From SIG454 sp045578465 (GTDB lineage: Bacteria > Bacillota > Clostridia > Monoglobales > Monoglobaceae): DNA of 64,000 bases. The notes under the pieces are model-generated. The model was not told the origin of the DNA, made no database searches, and worked only from the letters and a program-made list of their open reading frames with translations. Of this stretch, positions 33,426 through 41,328 are shown piece after piece. Location of the stretch: NCBI GenBank assembly GCA_045578465.1, contig JAZNKJ010000039.1, forward strand, positions 77,805 to 141,804, written 5' to 3'. Made by a program: the position numbers and the translations under genes. The stretch's first letter is position 1. Each line of letters opens with the position of its first letter.

Positions 33426-33708
33426 AGTCCTCGTCCTTTTCAGTATCGTTTTCTTCAACTGCTATAATATCTTCGTCACGGCTTGCTCTTCCTGCAATAG
33501 TTTCAGTCTGAATAGCAGAAAGAATAACATGGTCGCTGTCAGTAATCAAAACCGCACGGGTGCGTCGTCCGCAACTTGCATCAATTAAAAGTCCCTTGTC
33601 CCTTGCTTCCTGAATAATACGCTTAATAGGAGCGGATTCAGGGCTTACGATTGCAACAACACGGTTTCCTGAAACAATGTTACCAAATCCGATATTAATA
33701 AGATTCAT
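33412..33708 (-). CDS. remA: RemA-family (DUF370) DNA-binding regulator
   Basis: A small regulator (98 aa) whose Bacillus subtilis homologue RemA activates biofilm matrix and osmoprotection genes and forms a ring that wraps DNA. The domain is complete (NIGFGNIVSGNRVVAIVSP through CGRRTRAVLITDS). A C-terminal acidic tail (EENDTEKDEDYDNK) is added and overlaps gmk. The gene order yicC-remA-gmk-rpoZ is conserved. Confidence 0.93.
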   Translation of the reverse strand: MNLINIGFGNIVSGNRVVAIVSPESAPIKRIIQEARDKGLLIDASCGRRTRAVLITDSDHVILSAIQTETIAGRASRDEDIIAVEENDTEKDEDYDNK

Positions 33709-33732
33709 AAACTTAACCTTCCTTTTAACAGA

Positions 33733-34608
33733 TTATTCAATGTTTTGAATTTGCTCTCTGATTTTTTCGATCTCTGATTTAATCTCAACAACCATTGAAG
33801 CAATTTCAATGTTGTTTGCCTTAGAGCCGATTGTGTTTGTTTCGCGGTTCATTTCCTGAATGATAAAATCAAGCTTTTTGCCGATAGGCTTATCTGTGTT
33901 AAGCGCGCTCTTGAAAGCTTTGATGTGGCTTCTTAAACGAACAGTTTCTTCGTCAATTGCAACCTTGTCCGCGAAGATAGCGGTCTCTGTAATAAGACGG
34001 GTTTCATCAACCTTGGCATCCCCTAAAAGCTCTCTCATCTTGTTTTCAAGATTTTCTCTGTAAAGCTTAACTGTCTGGGGAGACTGAGCCTCAATCTTTG
34101 TAAGCTCGTTTGCGATATTGTCAAGATGGAATAGGATGTCTTTCTGGAGTCTTTCGCCCTCTTCACTACGCATATTGTTAAATTCAGAAAAAGCAGAGGA
34201 TAAAGCTGTGTTTATAATCTCAAACATCTTGTCCTCGTCAATCTCTTTATATTCAACGCTGAAAATATCGTTATATCTTGCAACAGTTGAAACCTTGATG
34301 TCGTCCTCAACCCCAAGAGAAGCAAGCTCTTTTAAAACCTCAATATAGTTTTCCGCTAAGGGACGGTTTAAGGTTATAACTCTGTCGTCCCCTTCCTGCT
34401 CCTTTAAAGAAACAGAAACTTCAATTTTCCCGCGGGAGATATACTCGGCGGTCTTCTGGCGGATTTTGTCCTCCAAGAAATTATAAAATCTAGGGATTCG
34501 GAGTGCAATATCCATATATCTGTGGTTAACGGAGCGAATTTGGACGGAAACCGTAAAGCCTTCAATGACCATTTCCGCTCTTCCGAAACCTGTCATACTT
34601 TTAAGCAT
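33733..34608 (-). CDS. yicC: YicC-family endoribonuclease
   Basis: A 291-aa protein with the YicC N-terminal domain (LKSMTGFGRAEMVIEGFTVSVQIRSVNHRY) and the DUF1732 C-terminus (GKKLDFIIQEMNRETNTIGSKA with NIEIASMVVEIKSEIEKIREQIQN). Recent work on YicC proteins reports RNase activity. It is the first gene of the core operon, preceded by a sigma-A promoter and divergent from rqcH. Confidence 0.94.
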   Translation of the reverse strand: MLKSMTGFGRAEMVIEGFTVSVQIRSVNHRYMDIALRIPRFYNFLEDKIRQKTAEYISRGKIEVSVSLKEQEGDDRVITLNRPLAENYIEVLKELASLGVEDDIKVSTVARYNDIFSVEYKEIDEDKMFEIINTALSSAFSEFNNMRSEEGERLQKDILFHLDNIANELTKIEAQSPQTVKLYRENLENKMRELLGDAKVDETRLITETAIFADKVAIDEETVRLRSHIKAFKSALNTDKPIGKKLDFIIQEMNRETNTIGSKANNIEIASMVVEIKSEIEKIREQIQNIE

Positions 34609-34668
34609 TCTAACTCAAAACCTTTCTCTTCATAAAGGGTGGTTAACCCTCGTAATTATTCAACATAA

Positions 34669-34697
34669 ATTATATCACAAATTTTCGGAAAATGCAA
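34669..34697 (-). promoter_or_regulatory. Sigma-A promoter of the yicC-rpe core operon
   Basis: Minus strand TTGCAT, 17 nt, TATAAT (34674-34669). It appears to drive the 15-gene operon down to rpe, as no clear internal promoter is obvious in the short intergenic gaps. The 8-bp palindrome GGTTAACC lies in the leader. Confidence 0.65.
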
Positions 34698-34704
34698 ATA
34701 ATAT

Positions 34705-34733
34705 TTGAAATTTTAATGAAAATATTGTATACT
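34705..34733 (+). promoter_or_regulatory. Sigma-A promoter of rqcH
   Basis: TTGAAA (34705-34710), 17 nt, TATACT (34728-34733), back-to-back and overlapping with the yicC promoter region. Confidence 0.65.
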
Positions 34734-34774
34734 CTAATTATAGCTTAAAAATAAAGGATTTTGGAGATATAAAT

Positions 34775-36535
34775 ATGTCATTTGACGGGCTTTTAACCTA
34801 TGGCGTTGTAGGCGAATTTGAAAACAAAATATTGGGCGGAAAAATAAATCAGGTTTATCAGCCTGAGAGGGACGAAATCATCCTGCAAATAAGGACTTTT
34901 GAGGATAATTTTAAGGTCCTTTTATCTGCCAGCGCCTCAAATGCGAGAGTGCATTTTACGAAGAGTAAAAAGGAAAACCCTATAACTGCGCCTCTTTTCT
35001 GTATGATAATGCGAAAGCATCTGGTTGGGGGGAAGATTGTTTCTATTTCTCAGGAGGGCTTTGACCGCATAATCAAAATCGGGGTTGAAAGCTATACCGA
35101 GCTTGGGGATTTAACAGTTAAAACTCTCATAATCGAAATTATGAGCAGGCACAGTAACATAATTTTGGTTGGAAGCGACGGCAAAATTATCGACAGTATC
35201 AAGCATATTGACCTGACTGTTTCTCAGGTTCGTCAGGTGCTCCCGGGCTTTTTCTATGAAAAACCCCCTGTCCAGAATAAAATAAACCCTCTTAATGCCG
35301 AAAAGGAAGAAATCTTAGAAAGACTTTTAAGCCTCCCCAAAGATTTTTCGGCAGACAAAGCATTGGTTGATATTTTCTTCGGGGTAAGTCCTCTGGTTTC
35401 AAGAGAGATTTTATATCGTTTTTCAAAAAGCACAACCGCAATGCTCTCTCAGGTTGATGTTTCGGCATATGCCGATGCGGTTTATGATTTCTTCCGCAGT
35501 GTTAAAAACGGGGAAGAAAACCCGACAGTTGCCTTTGACATTTCGGGGAAGAAACCAGTTGCCTTTTCCCTTGTCAGCTTAACTCAGTATGAGGGGAGCG
35601 AGACTTTAAAATATGAAAGCGTAAGCGAGGCGGTTGACAATTTCTATGCCCTTCGGGGAGAGTCAGAGCATTTAAGTCAGAGAAGCGCCCATATTGTTAA
35701 GATTATCAATAATAACATTGAGCGGTGCCGAAAGAAAATTGTTATCCATGAGGATAATTTAAGAAAGGCAAAGAACAGAGACAAATATAAAATTTACGGA
35801 GATTTGCTCACGGCGAATATGTATCAGATGAAAAGCGGTGCAAAGGAAATTCAGGTGGAGAATTATTATGAAAATCCCCCTCAGACCGTGACAATCCCTC
35901 TTAAAGAGGAACTTTCTCCCTCAGGAAATGCCCAGAGATATTATAAGCTTTATACAAAGGCGAAAACCACTGAAAGCTATTCAACTGAGCAGATAAAAGA
36001 GGCAAAAGAGGAGCTTAATTATCTTGAAACTGTTTTGGAGTCAGTTCTAAGGGCGGAAAGTCCTGCTGATATTGCGGAGATTAAAGAAGAACTTGGAAGC
36101 CAGGGATATATCCCCAAAGTGAACAATAAAAAGAGTAAGTTTAATAAAAAAACTGCTCCTATGGAGTTTGTATCAAGTGACGGATATAAAATTTTAGTGG
36201 GAAAGAACAATCATCAGAACGATACTCTGACAATTAAGACGGCATTTTCGACGGATATATGGCTTCATACGAAAAATATCCCAGGCTCTCATACCATTAT
36301 AAGAACCGAGGGGAAAAGCGAAGTTCCCGACCAGACTATTTTAGAGGCGGCAAGGATTGCGGCATATTACAGCAAGGGAAGAGATGGCTCTCAGGTTCCC
36401 GTTGACTACACGGCGGTTAAGAATGTTAAAAAGCCGTCAGGTGCAAAACCGGGCTTTGTAATTTATGACAATTACAATACGGTTTATGTGACCCCAAACG
36501 AGGAAGAGATTAAAAAATTAAAAGGTCAGGATTAA
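34775..36535 (+). CDS. rqcH: Ribosome-associated quality control protein RqcH (NFACT/Rqc2 family)
   Basis: Adds C-terminal alanine tails to stalled nascent chains on split 50S subunits (586 aa). NFACT-N domain: MSFDGLLTYGVVGEF, with the catalytic Asp-Arg pair at D97-R98 (EGFDRII). A central coiled coil (about 290-430) and the NFACT-R domain follow (VGKNNHQNDTLTIK, DIWLHTKNIPGSHTII). It is full length. It was formerly called fibronectin-binding protein FbpA. Its stop codon lies inside the terminator stem. Confidence 0.96.
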   Translation: MSFDGLLTYGVVGEFENKILGGKINQVYQPERDEIILQIRTFEDNFKVLLSASASNARVHFTKSKKENPITAPLFCMIMRKHLVGGKIVSISQEGFDRIIKIGVESYTELGDLTVKTLIIEIMSRHSNIILVGSDGKIIDSIKHIDLTVSQVRQVLPGFFYEKPPVQNKINPLNAEKEEILERLLSLPKDFSADKALVDIFFGVSPLVSREILYRFSKSTTAMLSQVDVSAYADAVYDFFRSVKNGEENPTVAFDISGKKPVAFSLVSLTQYEGSETLKYESVSEAVDNFYALRGESEHLSQRSAHIVKIINNNIERCRKKIVIHEDNLRKAKNRDKYKIYGDLLTANMYQMKSGAKEIQVENYYENPPQTVTIPLKEELSPSGNAQRYYKLYTKAKTTESYSTEQIKEAKEELNYLETVLESVLRAESPADIAEIKEELGSQGYIPKVNNKKSKFNKKTAPMEFVSSDGYKILVGKNNHQNDTLTIKTAFSTDIWLHTKNIPGSHTIIRTEGKSEVPDQTILEAARIAAYYSKGRDGSQVPVDYTAVKNVKKPSGAKPGFVIYDNYNTVYVTPNEEEIKKLKGQD

Positions 36536-36548
36536 ATCCTGACCTTTT
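36520..36548. terminator. Bidirectional terminator between rqcH and the SDR gene
   Basis: Arms AAAAGGTCAGGA and TCCTGACCTTTT with a short A/T loop and T-runs on both sides. Confidence 0.9.
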
Positions 36549-36551
36549 TTG

Positions 36552-37352
36552 TTATACAAAGTGTGTCATACCACCGTCAACGGTAATATTTTCCCCTGTC
36601 ATATAAGAGGATGCGTCGGAGCAAAGGAAAACGATAGCTCCGTTTAATTCTTCGGGATTTCCTGTTCTTTTAAGCATTGTCTTGTTGGATAAACGCTCTA
36701 TAAATTCCATATCCGTAGCAGGAGTAATATTCGGAAACGGCCCAGGAGATAAGCTGTTAACCCTGATGTTTCTGTCTGCAAGAGCTGAAGCTGCATATCT
36801 TGTAAGCTGGATAAGACCGGCTTTACCTGCACCATAGAACGGAGGACTTGGGACACCTTTTCCTTCGTAGATGGTAAGGTCAGGAGCGGAAAGACCATAC
36901 ATAGAACCGAAGTTTATAATGTTTCCGCCGCCGGCTTTGTCAAAGTAAGGGAGAACCTCGCGCATACAGCGGAAGGAAACATTAAGTGTTCCGTCAATTC
37001 CGCCTTCCCAAAGGCTATCTTCAATAAAGTCTATTCTGTGTTCAGCGCCCTTTCCGCCTGCACCACCGCCGTAGGCAGCACAGTTAACCAAAACATTGAT
37101 TGCACCGTATTTTTCGTAAACGGTTTTAAAGCATTCTTTTATGCTCTCTGTTTTGGATAAATCGGTTTCGATAAAGAAAAGTTTTCCGTTTTTCTTATAT
37201 TCATCAAAGCTTTCGGTAAAGCGGTCCGCAATATCAGGAACAGCAACATTTGCGCCATATTCAAGTAGCGCTTTAACCATTGTTCTGCCTAAGTTTCCGG
37301 CTCCGCCTGTAAAGATTATGGTTTTACCTTCTAATGAAAATAAATTATTCAT
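36552..37352 (-). CDS. Short-chain dehydrogenase/reductase (SDR)
   Basis: A classical NAD(P)-dependent SDR (266 aa). The cofactor loop is FTGGAGNLGRTM near residue 12, an Asp follows beta-2 (VPDIADR), then NCAAYGGG, catalytic Ser and Tyr-x-x-x-Lys equivalents. The usual YxxSK tyrosine region reads PPFYGAGKAGL, with Tyr and Lys present. The end VDGGMTHFV is typical. Residues do not identify the substrate; sugar or gluconate-like substrates are common in such proteins. Its promoter carries an inverted repeat over the -10 box. Confidence 0.86.
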   Translation of the reverse strand: MNNLFSLEGKTIIFTGGAGNLGRTMVKALLEYGANVAVPDIADRFTESFDEYKKNGKLFFIETDLSKTESIKECFKTVYEKYGAINVLVNCAAYGGGAGGKGAEHRIDFIEDSLWEGGIDGTLNVSFRCMREVLPYFDKAGGGNIINFGSMYGLSAPDLTIYEGKGVPSPPFYGAGKAGLIQLTRYAASALADRNIRVNSLSPGPFPNITPATDMEFIERLSNKTMLKRTGNPEELNGAIVFLCSDASSYMTGENITVDGGMTHFV

Positions 37353-37368
37353 AATTTTAGCCCCTTTC

Positions 37369-37392
37369 GGTATAATCTAACTTAATTATACC
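37369..37392 (-). promoter_or_regulatory. Inverted repeat overlapping the SDR promoter
   Basis: GGTATAAT-N8-ATTATACC is a perfect 8-bp inverted repeat. The upstream arm contains the minus-strand -10 TATAAT (37390-37385), with TTGTTT 16 nt further upstream as -35. A repressor bound here would block the gene. A smaller AAGAG-N-CTCTT palindrome (37394-37404) lies between the -35 and -10. Confidence 0.6.
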
Positions 37393-37422
37393 AAAAGAGG
37401 CTCTTAAAACAAGGTTTGGAAA

Positions 37423-37447
37423 GGACATATTCTTGTCTTTTATGTCC
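37423..37447 (-). terminator. Weak terminator-like hairpin at the copA 3' end
   Basis: GGACATA/TATGTCC arms with an 11-nt loop overlap the copA stop; only TTT follows on the minus strand. Confidence 0.35.
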
Positions 37448-39605
37448 GTTTTATGTTATTCCTTTTAAGGAGAAGAGAGTTGCTTACAACAGAAACCGAG
37501 CTGAGTGCCATCGCACCTCCTGCTATAATGGGGTTTAAAAATCCCAAAGCGGCAAAGGGGATGCCGATAGAGTTATAAATGAACGCCCAGAAAAGATTCT
37601 GTTTTATCTTTCTCATAGTAAGCTTTGAAAGACGGATTGTTGCAGGGATTAAGAGTAAATCGCCGCCTGGGACAGTTATGTTTGATGCCTCAATTGCAAT
37701 GTCTGCGCCACCGCCCATAGCGATTCCTATGTTAGCCTCGGCAAGAGCGGGAGCGTCGTTAATTCCGTCTCCAACCATAGCGATAAATTTATTCTGAGCC
37801 TTTAACTTTTTGATTTCTTCTGCCTTTCCGCCAGGGAGGACCTCTGCGATAACAGTCTTAATGCCAACCTCGTCTGCGATGGCTTTTGCAACAAGGTGGT
37901 TATCCCCTGTTATCATTATGGTTTCAATCCCCATATCATTAAGCTTTTTAACGGCTTCCTTTGAGGTCTCTTTGACAGCATCGGCAATCTCGAAAAGACC
38001 GATTAAAGCTCCGTTTTCGGAAACATAAATTGTTGTAACTCCCTCTTTCTGAGAATAAGAGGAAAGGTCAACGGAGTTTTCCTCCATAAGACGAGAATTT
38101 CCGATTATAAGGTTTTTTCCCGAAACGGAAGCGGAAATACCTTTTCCCTGATGGGCGGTAAAGTTTTCAGCCTCGGAAAGAGAAAGACCTTTTGATTGGG
38201 CAAAAGCTACTATTGCCTCGCCCAAAGGATGTTCGGAAAGCTTTTCTGCTGATGCAGAAAGGGTTATCAAATCGTCTTCATTTCCTGAAAAACAAAGAAC
38301 TGCTCGGACGGAGGGTTTCCCCTTTGTAATTGTCCCTGTCTTATCAAAAACGATAGTGTCTATATGGCTTGCCCTTTCAAGCTCTTCCCCGCCTTTGATT
38401 AAGATTCCGTTTTCAGCCCCAAGTCCTGTTCCGACCATTATGGCAGTCGGAGTTGCAAGACCCAATGAACAAGGGCAGGCAATAACCAGAACGGAAACTG
38501 CGTTTATAATTGAACGGGAAATATCTCCCGAAAAGATAAGCCAGAGGATTAAAGTGAGTAGTGCGATAATAAGAATTGCGGGAACGAAAACTGCTGAAAT
38601 TTTATCTGCAAGGCGCTGGATGGGAGCCTTGTTTCCCTGAGCATCCCTGACAAGCTTTATAATATGAGAAAGAGCTGTGTCCTCTCCCGTTGCAATAACT
38701 TCAATTCTGAACGCTCCTGAAACATTTTGGGTTCCGCCGTAAACCTTGTCTCCAACTCCCTTGAAAACGGGGAGACTTTCTCCTGTGAGCATTGACTCGT
38801 CAATGTCCGTTTCGCCGAAAATAATTTTCCCGTCAAGAGGGATTTTTTCTCCCGGCTTGACGAGAAGAATGTCGCCCACTTTAACGGCGTCTACTAAAAC
38901 CTCTATGATTTCTCCGTCTTTATATAAATGGGCTTCCTTTGCTTTAAGGCTAAGGAGTTTATCAATTGCGGATGAGGTTTTCGCCTTTGCTTTTTCTTCC
39001 AGATATTTGCCTAAAAGAATGAGGGTTATAATGGTCATTGATGACTCAAAATAAAGGCCGTCCATCCCGCTGACATTTCCGCTCAAAACATTATATAGGC
39101 TGTAAAAATAAGCAGTAAGAGTGCCTAAGGAAACTAAAACATCCATATTAGGACTTTTTCCTTTAAGAGATTTAAATGCCCCCTTGTAGAACGGAATGGC
39201 AATAACAAACTGAACGGGAGTTGCCAGAACAAGCTGGAAATATTGATTGTGCAAAAATGCAAAATTATGAATATTAGCCCAGTGAAAAATCATTCCCATA
39301 ATGAGAGGGAAAGTAAGAATTGCGGAAACTATAAGGGAAATAAGACGGCGCTTTCCTGCCCGTCTTTCTTTTTCCTTTTCATTTTCCAAATTAACTTCTT
39401 CCAGTGGCACAGCGTCAAAGCCGAGAGATTTGATTTTTTCCATAATAAAAACATCTGTAACTGCACCCTCATATACCACATGGGCAGTCCCTGTGGCAAG
39501 ATTTACTGAAACAGATGTTACGCCATCGATTGAGGAAACGGTGCGCTCAACATTGCTGCTGCAACCGGCGCAACGCATTCCTGTAATTTTAATTGATTTC
39601 TCCAA
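37440..39605 (-). CDS. copA: Copper-exporting P1B-type ATPase (TTG start)
   Basis: A heavy-metal pump of 721 aa. One N-terminal HMA domain has the GMRCAGC metal motif near residue 10. The ATPase core shows the transmembrane IACPCSLGLATPTA motif (Cys-Pro-Cys, Cu+ type), GES actuator LTGES, phosphorylation loop DKTGTITKG, HP motif SEHPLG and GDGINDAPALAEA. The TTG at 39605 is chosen because AAGGAAGTGGATC precedes it and the HMA domain begins at once; the extra 16 residues upstream lie inside pgsA. The start overlaps the pgsA stop by 17 bp, an unusual coupling. Confidence 0.93.
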   Translation of the reverse strand: MEKSIKITGMRCAGCSSNVERTVSSIDGVTSVSVNLATGTAHVVYEGAVTDVFIMEKIKSLGFDAVPLEEVNLENEKEKERRAGKRRLISLIVSAILTFPLIMGMIFHWANIHNFAFLHNQYFQLVLATPVQFVIAIPFYKGAFKSLKGKSPNMDVLVSLGTLTAYFYSLYNVLSGNVSGMDGLYFESSMTIITLILLGKYLEEKAKAKTSSAIDKLLSLKAKEAHLYKDGEIIEVLVDAVKVGDILLVKPGEKIPLDGKIIFGETDIDESMLTGESLPVFKGVGDKVYGGTQNVSGAFRIEVIATGEDTALSHIIKLVRDAQGNKAPIQRLADKISAVFVPAILIIALLTLILWLIFSGDISRSIINAVSVLVIACPCSLGLATPTAIMVGTGLGAENGILIKGGEELERASHIDTIVFDKTGTITKGKPSVRAVLCFSGNEDDLITLSASAEKLSEHPLGEAIVAFAQSKGLSLSEAENFTAHQGKGISASVSGKNLIIGNSRLMEENSVDLSSYSQKEGVTTIYVSENGALIGLFEIADAVKETSKEAVKKLNDMGIETIMITGDNHLVAKAIADEVGIKTVIAEVLPGGKAEEIKKLKAQNKFIAMVGDGINDAPALAEANIGIAMGGGADIAIEASNITVPGGDLLLIPATIRLSKLTMRKIKQNLFWAFIYNSIGIPFAALGFLNPIIAGGAMALSSVSVVSNSLLLKRNNIKRT

Positions 39606-40128
39606 TTTGATCCACTTCCTTTTTGAAAGAAATAAGCTGGCTACCGTAAGCAAAAGCGGAAAACAGCACGGAAGCTACTAAAACGAGAAGAAGAAGCATA
39701 TTGACAAAGTATGGCATATCCTTAAAGATAACCAGGAGAAGCATAACGATATAAAAGATAACCGTTGTCATTTTTCCATACCAGCTTGCCTGAACAATAA
39801 TCTTTTTAAGATATAGGATAAGGCCCACCAAAATCATTATAAGCTCTTTTGCAATAATGATTGAGATACACCAAACGGGAACAAAACCACGAACGGATAA
39901 AGCAAAGAGAGCAGTTATCTGCATAAGCTTATCAACGAGAGGGTCATAAACTTTTCCCGTATCGGTAATCATATTGAATTTTCTCGCAATAATCCCGTCA
40001 ATAATATCGGAAAGTGCTGAGATAACAAGCACTGTGCAAGCTCCCCAAAGGTTGTCCGCAATAAGCATAAGATATGCAAAAACAGGGACTAAGAAAAGTC
40101 TGAAAGTCGTTATAATATTTGGAATCAT
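39589..40128 (-). CDS. pgsA: CDP-alcohol phosphatidyltransferase (phosphatidylglycerophosphate synthase-like)
   Basis: An integral membrane enzyme (179 aa) that joins CDP-diacylglycerol to an alcohol, most likely glycerol-3-phosphate. The signature D-G-x2-A-R-x8-G-x3-D-x3-D is met by IDGIIARKFNMITDTGKVY then DPLVDKL. Four to five hydrophobic helices surround it. The ATG follows GGAGGCAT. It lies 20 nt after mtrB and runs into copA, so the three genes form one transcription unit. Confidence 0.9.
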   Translation of the reverse strand: MIPNIITTFRLFLVPVFAYLMLIADNLWGACTVLVISALSDIIDGIIARKFNMITDTGKVYDPLVDKLMQITALFALSVRGFVPVWCISIIIAKELIMILVGLILYLKKIIVQASWYGKMTTVIFYIVMLLLVIFKDMPYFVNMLLLLVLVASVLFSAFAYGSQLISFKKEVDQIGEIN

Positions 40129-40148
40129 AAAATATGCCTCCTAAAAAA

Positions 40149-40370
40149 TTAGTCTGTTTGAATAACGCCGTGGTCGGTGTAGATTTTAGCCTTGCCCCTG
40201 ACCTTTATGGCAGAGGTAATCTCTGTAAACTGAGCGATATAAGCTTCGCCCTTATCAAGCTTTTCTGTATGATGAAATTTAGTATCCCTGCCTCTTGTAA
40301 GACCGATAATCATAACCCCGTCTTCTTCGGCAACGATGCTTATATATTGACCTGTTAAACATTCGTTCAT
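40149..40370 (-). CDS. mtrB: trp RNA-binding attenuation protein (TRAP)
   Basis: A 73-aa subunit of the 11-mer ring that, with bound tryptophan, wraps G/UAG-repeat RNA leaders to shut down trp genes. It matches Bacillus TRAP almost residue for residue in the core: EDGVMIIGLTRGRDTKFHH (16-34) and EKLDKGEAYIAQFTEITSA (36-54). The RNA-binding Lys 37, Lys 56 and Arg 58 and tryptophan-contacting Thr 30 lie at the same numbers as in B. subtilis. No trp genes are in the window and no anti-TRAP is seen. It is the first gene of mtrB-pgsA-copA, unlike the folE-mtrB pair of Bacillus. Confidence 0.92.
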   Translation of the reverse strand: MNECLTGQYISIVAEEDGVMIIGLTRGRDTKFHHTEKLDKGEAYIAQFTEITSAIKVRGKAKIYTDHGVIQTD

Positions 40371-40402
40371 AGCTTCAAGTCCTCTCTTTATAATATTAAC
40401 TT

Positions 40403-40431
40403 ATTATACTATATTTTAACAAAAAATGCAA
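40403..40431 (-). promoter_or_regulatory. Sigma-A promoter of mtrB-pgsA-copA
   Basis: Minus strand TTGCAT (40431-40426), 17 nt, TATAAT (40408-40403), 33 nt before the mtrB start, with GAGAGGA as ribosome site. Confidence 0.7.
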
Positions 40432-40461
40432 GGAATATAAGAAAAAATTTCCGCCCTAAGA

Positions 40462-41136
40462 CTATTCCTCGGTTTTCTTCTGGTAAAAAACATATCCGAT
40501 AAGGGACAAAAATGAGAGCAAAGCGATAACAACTACGGATGCAATAAACTGAGGGGAGCGGATATTGTCAAGGTTTGAACCGATGTTCGTTACGGCAATA
40601 ATCCTTATAACCGAGCCTAAAACACTTCCCAGAACATATTTAAAATATGAGCCTGAAAGAGTTCCTAAATAAACGCTTACAAGGTCATTGGGAAGGAAGC
40701 CGATAAGCCTTAAAATAAGGGAAGGAACAAAAACCCCTCTCTCTTTACGGCTCATGAATTTTTCAAGTCTGGGGAACTTTGCAAAAAGCTTGCTGTCCTC
40801 CTTGTCTCCTACTTTTTTTCCAACAAAGTATGGAATGGTAAAGGCGACGATTATCCCTAAAAGGTTGATTAAAAGGGCGGGAAGAGGCTCAAAAAGAGAA
40901 CCTGTAAAAAGTTCCAAAGCAACAATGGGGATAAAAATCGTTACGCTTTTTATGGCATAAAGAAGAAGAACGAAAATTGCCGAAACTATTGGCGTAAACG
41001 CGCTTCTTGACAGAGCATCCTGGAGGGCGTGGTTTCTCATATCCTTGAAAATATAAAATGCAATAACAAACAGAAGCGCAACCATAATTATTCGCCCTGC
41101 AAGAATGAGTTTTTTATTTGATAAAAGCTTCTTCAC
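40462..41136 (-). CDS. TVP38/TMEM64 family membrane protein
   Basis: A polytopic membrane protein of 224 aa in the VTT/DedA-related superfamily, some members of which are lipid scramblases. Five to six hydrophobic segments are seen, with the family core TIPYFVGKKVGDKEDSKLF, FVPSLILRLIGFLPNDLVSVYLG and GSYFKYVLGSVLGS. Start ATG 41136 is preceded by a GGTGATT-type site. It is a single gene between mtrB and the divergent pyk. Function in this organism is unknown. Confidence 0.88.
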   Translation of the reverse strand: MKKLLSNKKLILAGRIIMVALLFVIAFYIFKDMRNHALQDALSRSAFTPIVSAIFVLLLYAIKSVTIFIPIVALELFTGSLFEPLPALLINLLGIIVAFTIPYFVGKKVGDKEDSKLFAKFPRLEKFMSRKERGVFVPSLILRLIGFLPNDLVSVYLGTLSGSYFKYVLGSVLGSVIRIIAVTNIGSNLDNIRSPQFIASVVVIALLSFLSLIGYVFYQKKTEE

Positions 41137-41224
41137 TATAAATCACCTGACTTTAAAATAGAATTTTACCATATTTAAAAGTTTATGTCAATAATAGAGA
41201 AGATATAAGAGAATAATATTAGTA

Positions 41225-41252
41225 TTGCAAAAAATCAGGAATGTGATATAAT
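41225..41252 (+). promoter_or_regulatory. Sigma-A promoter of pyk
   Basis: TTGCAA (41225-41230), 16 nt, TATAAT (41247-41252), leaving a leader of about 70 nt. Confidence 0.65.
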
Positions 41253-41328
41253 ATATGCGGAAAATGTTAAGTTTAGTTTACAAAAGACTTTTAACAGATA
41301 AATCAGTTTTAAGAAAGGACAAAAGAAA

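Noticed and set aside
40149..40370. Short hypothetical protein of no interest
   Set aside because: The sequence matches TRAP with all RNA-contact residues at the expected positions, so it was promoted to a named gene.
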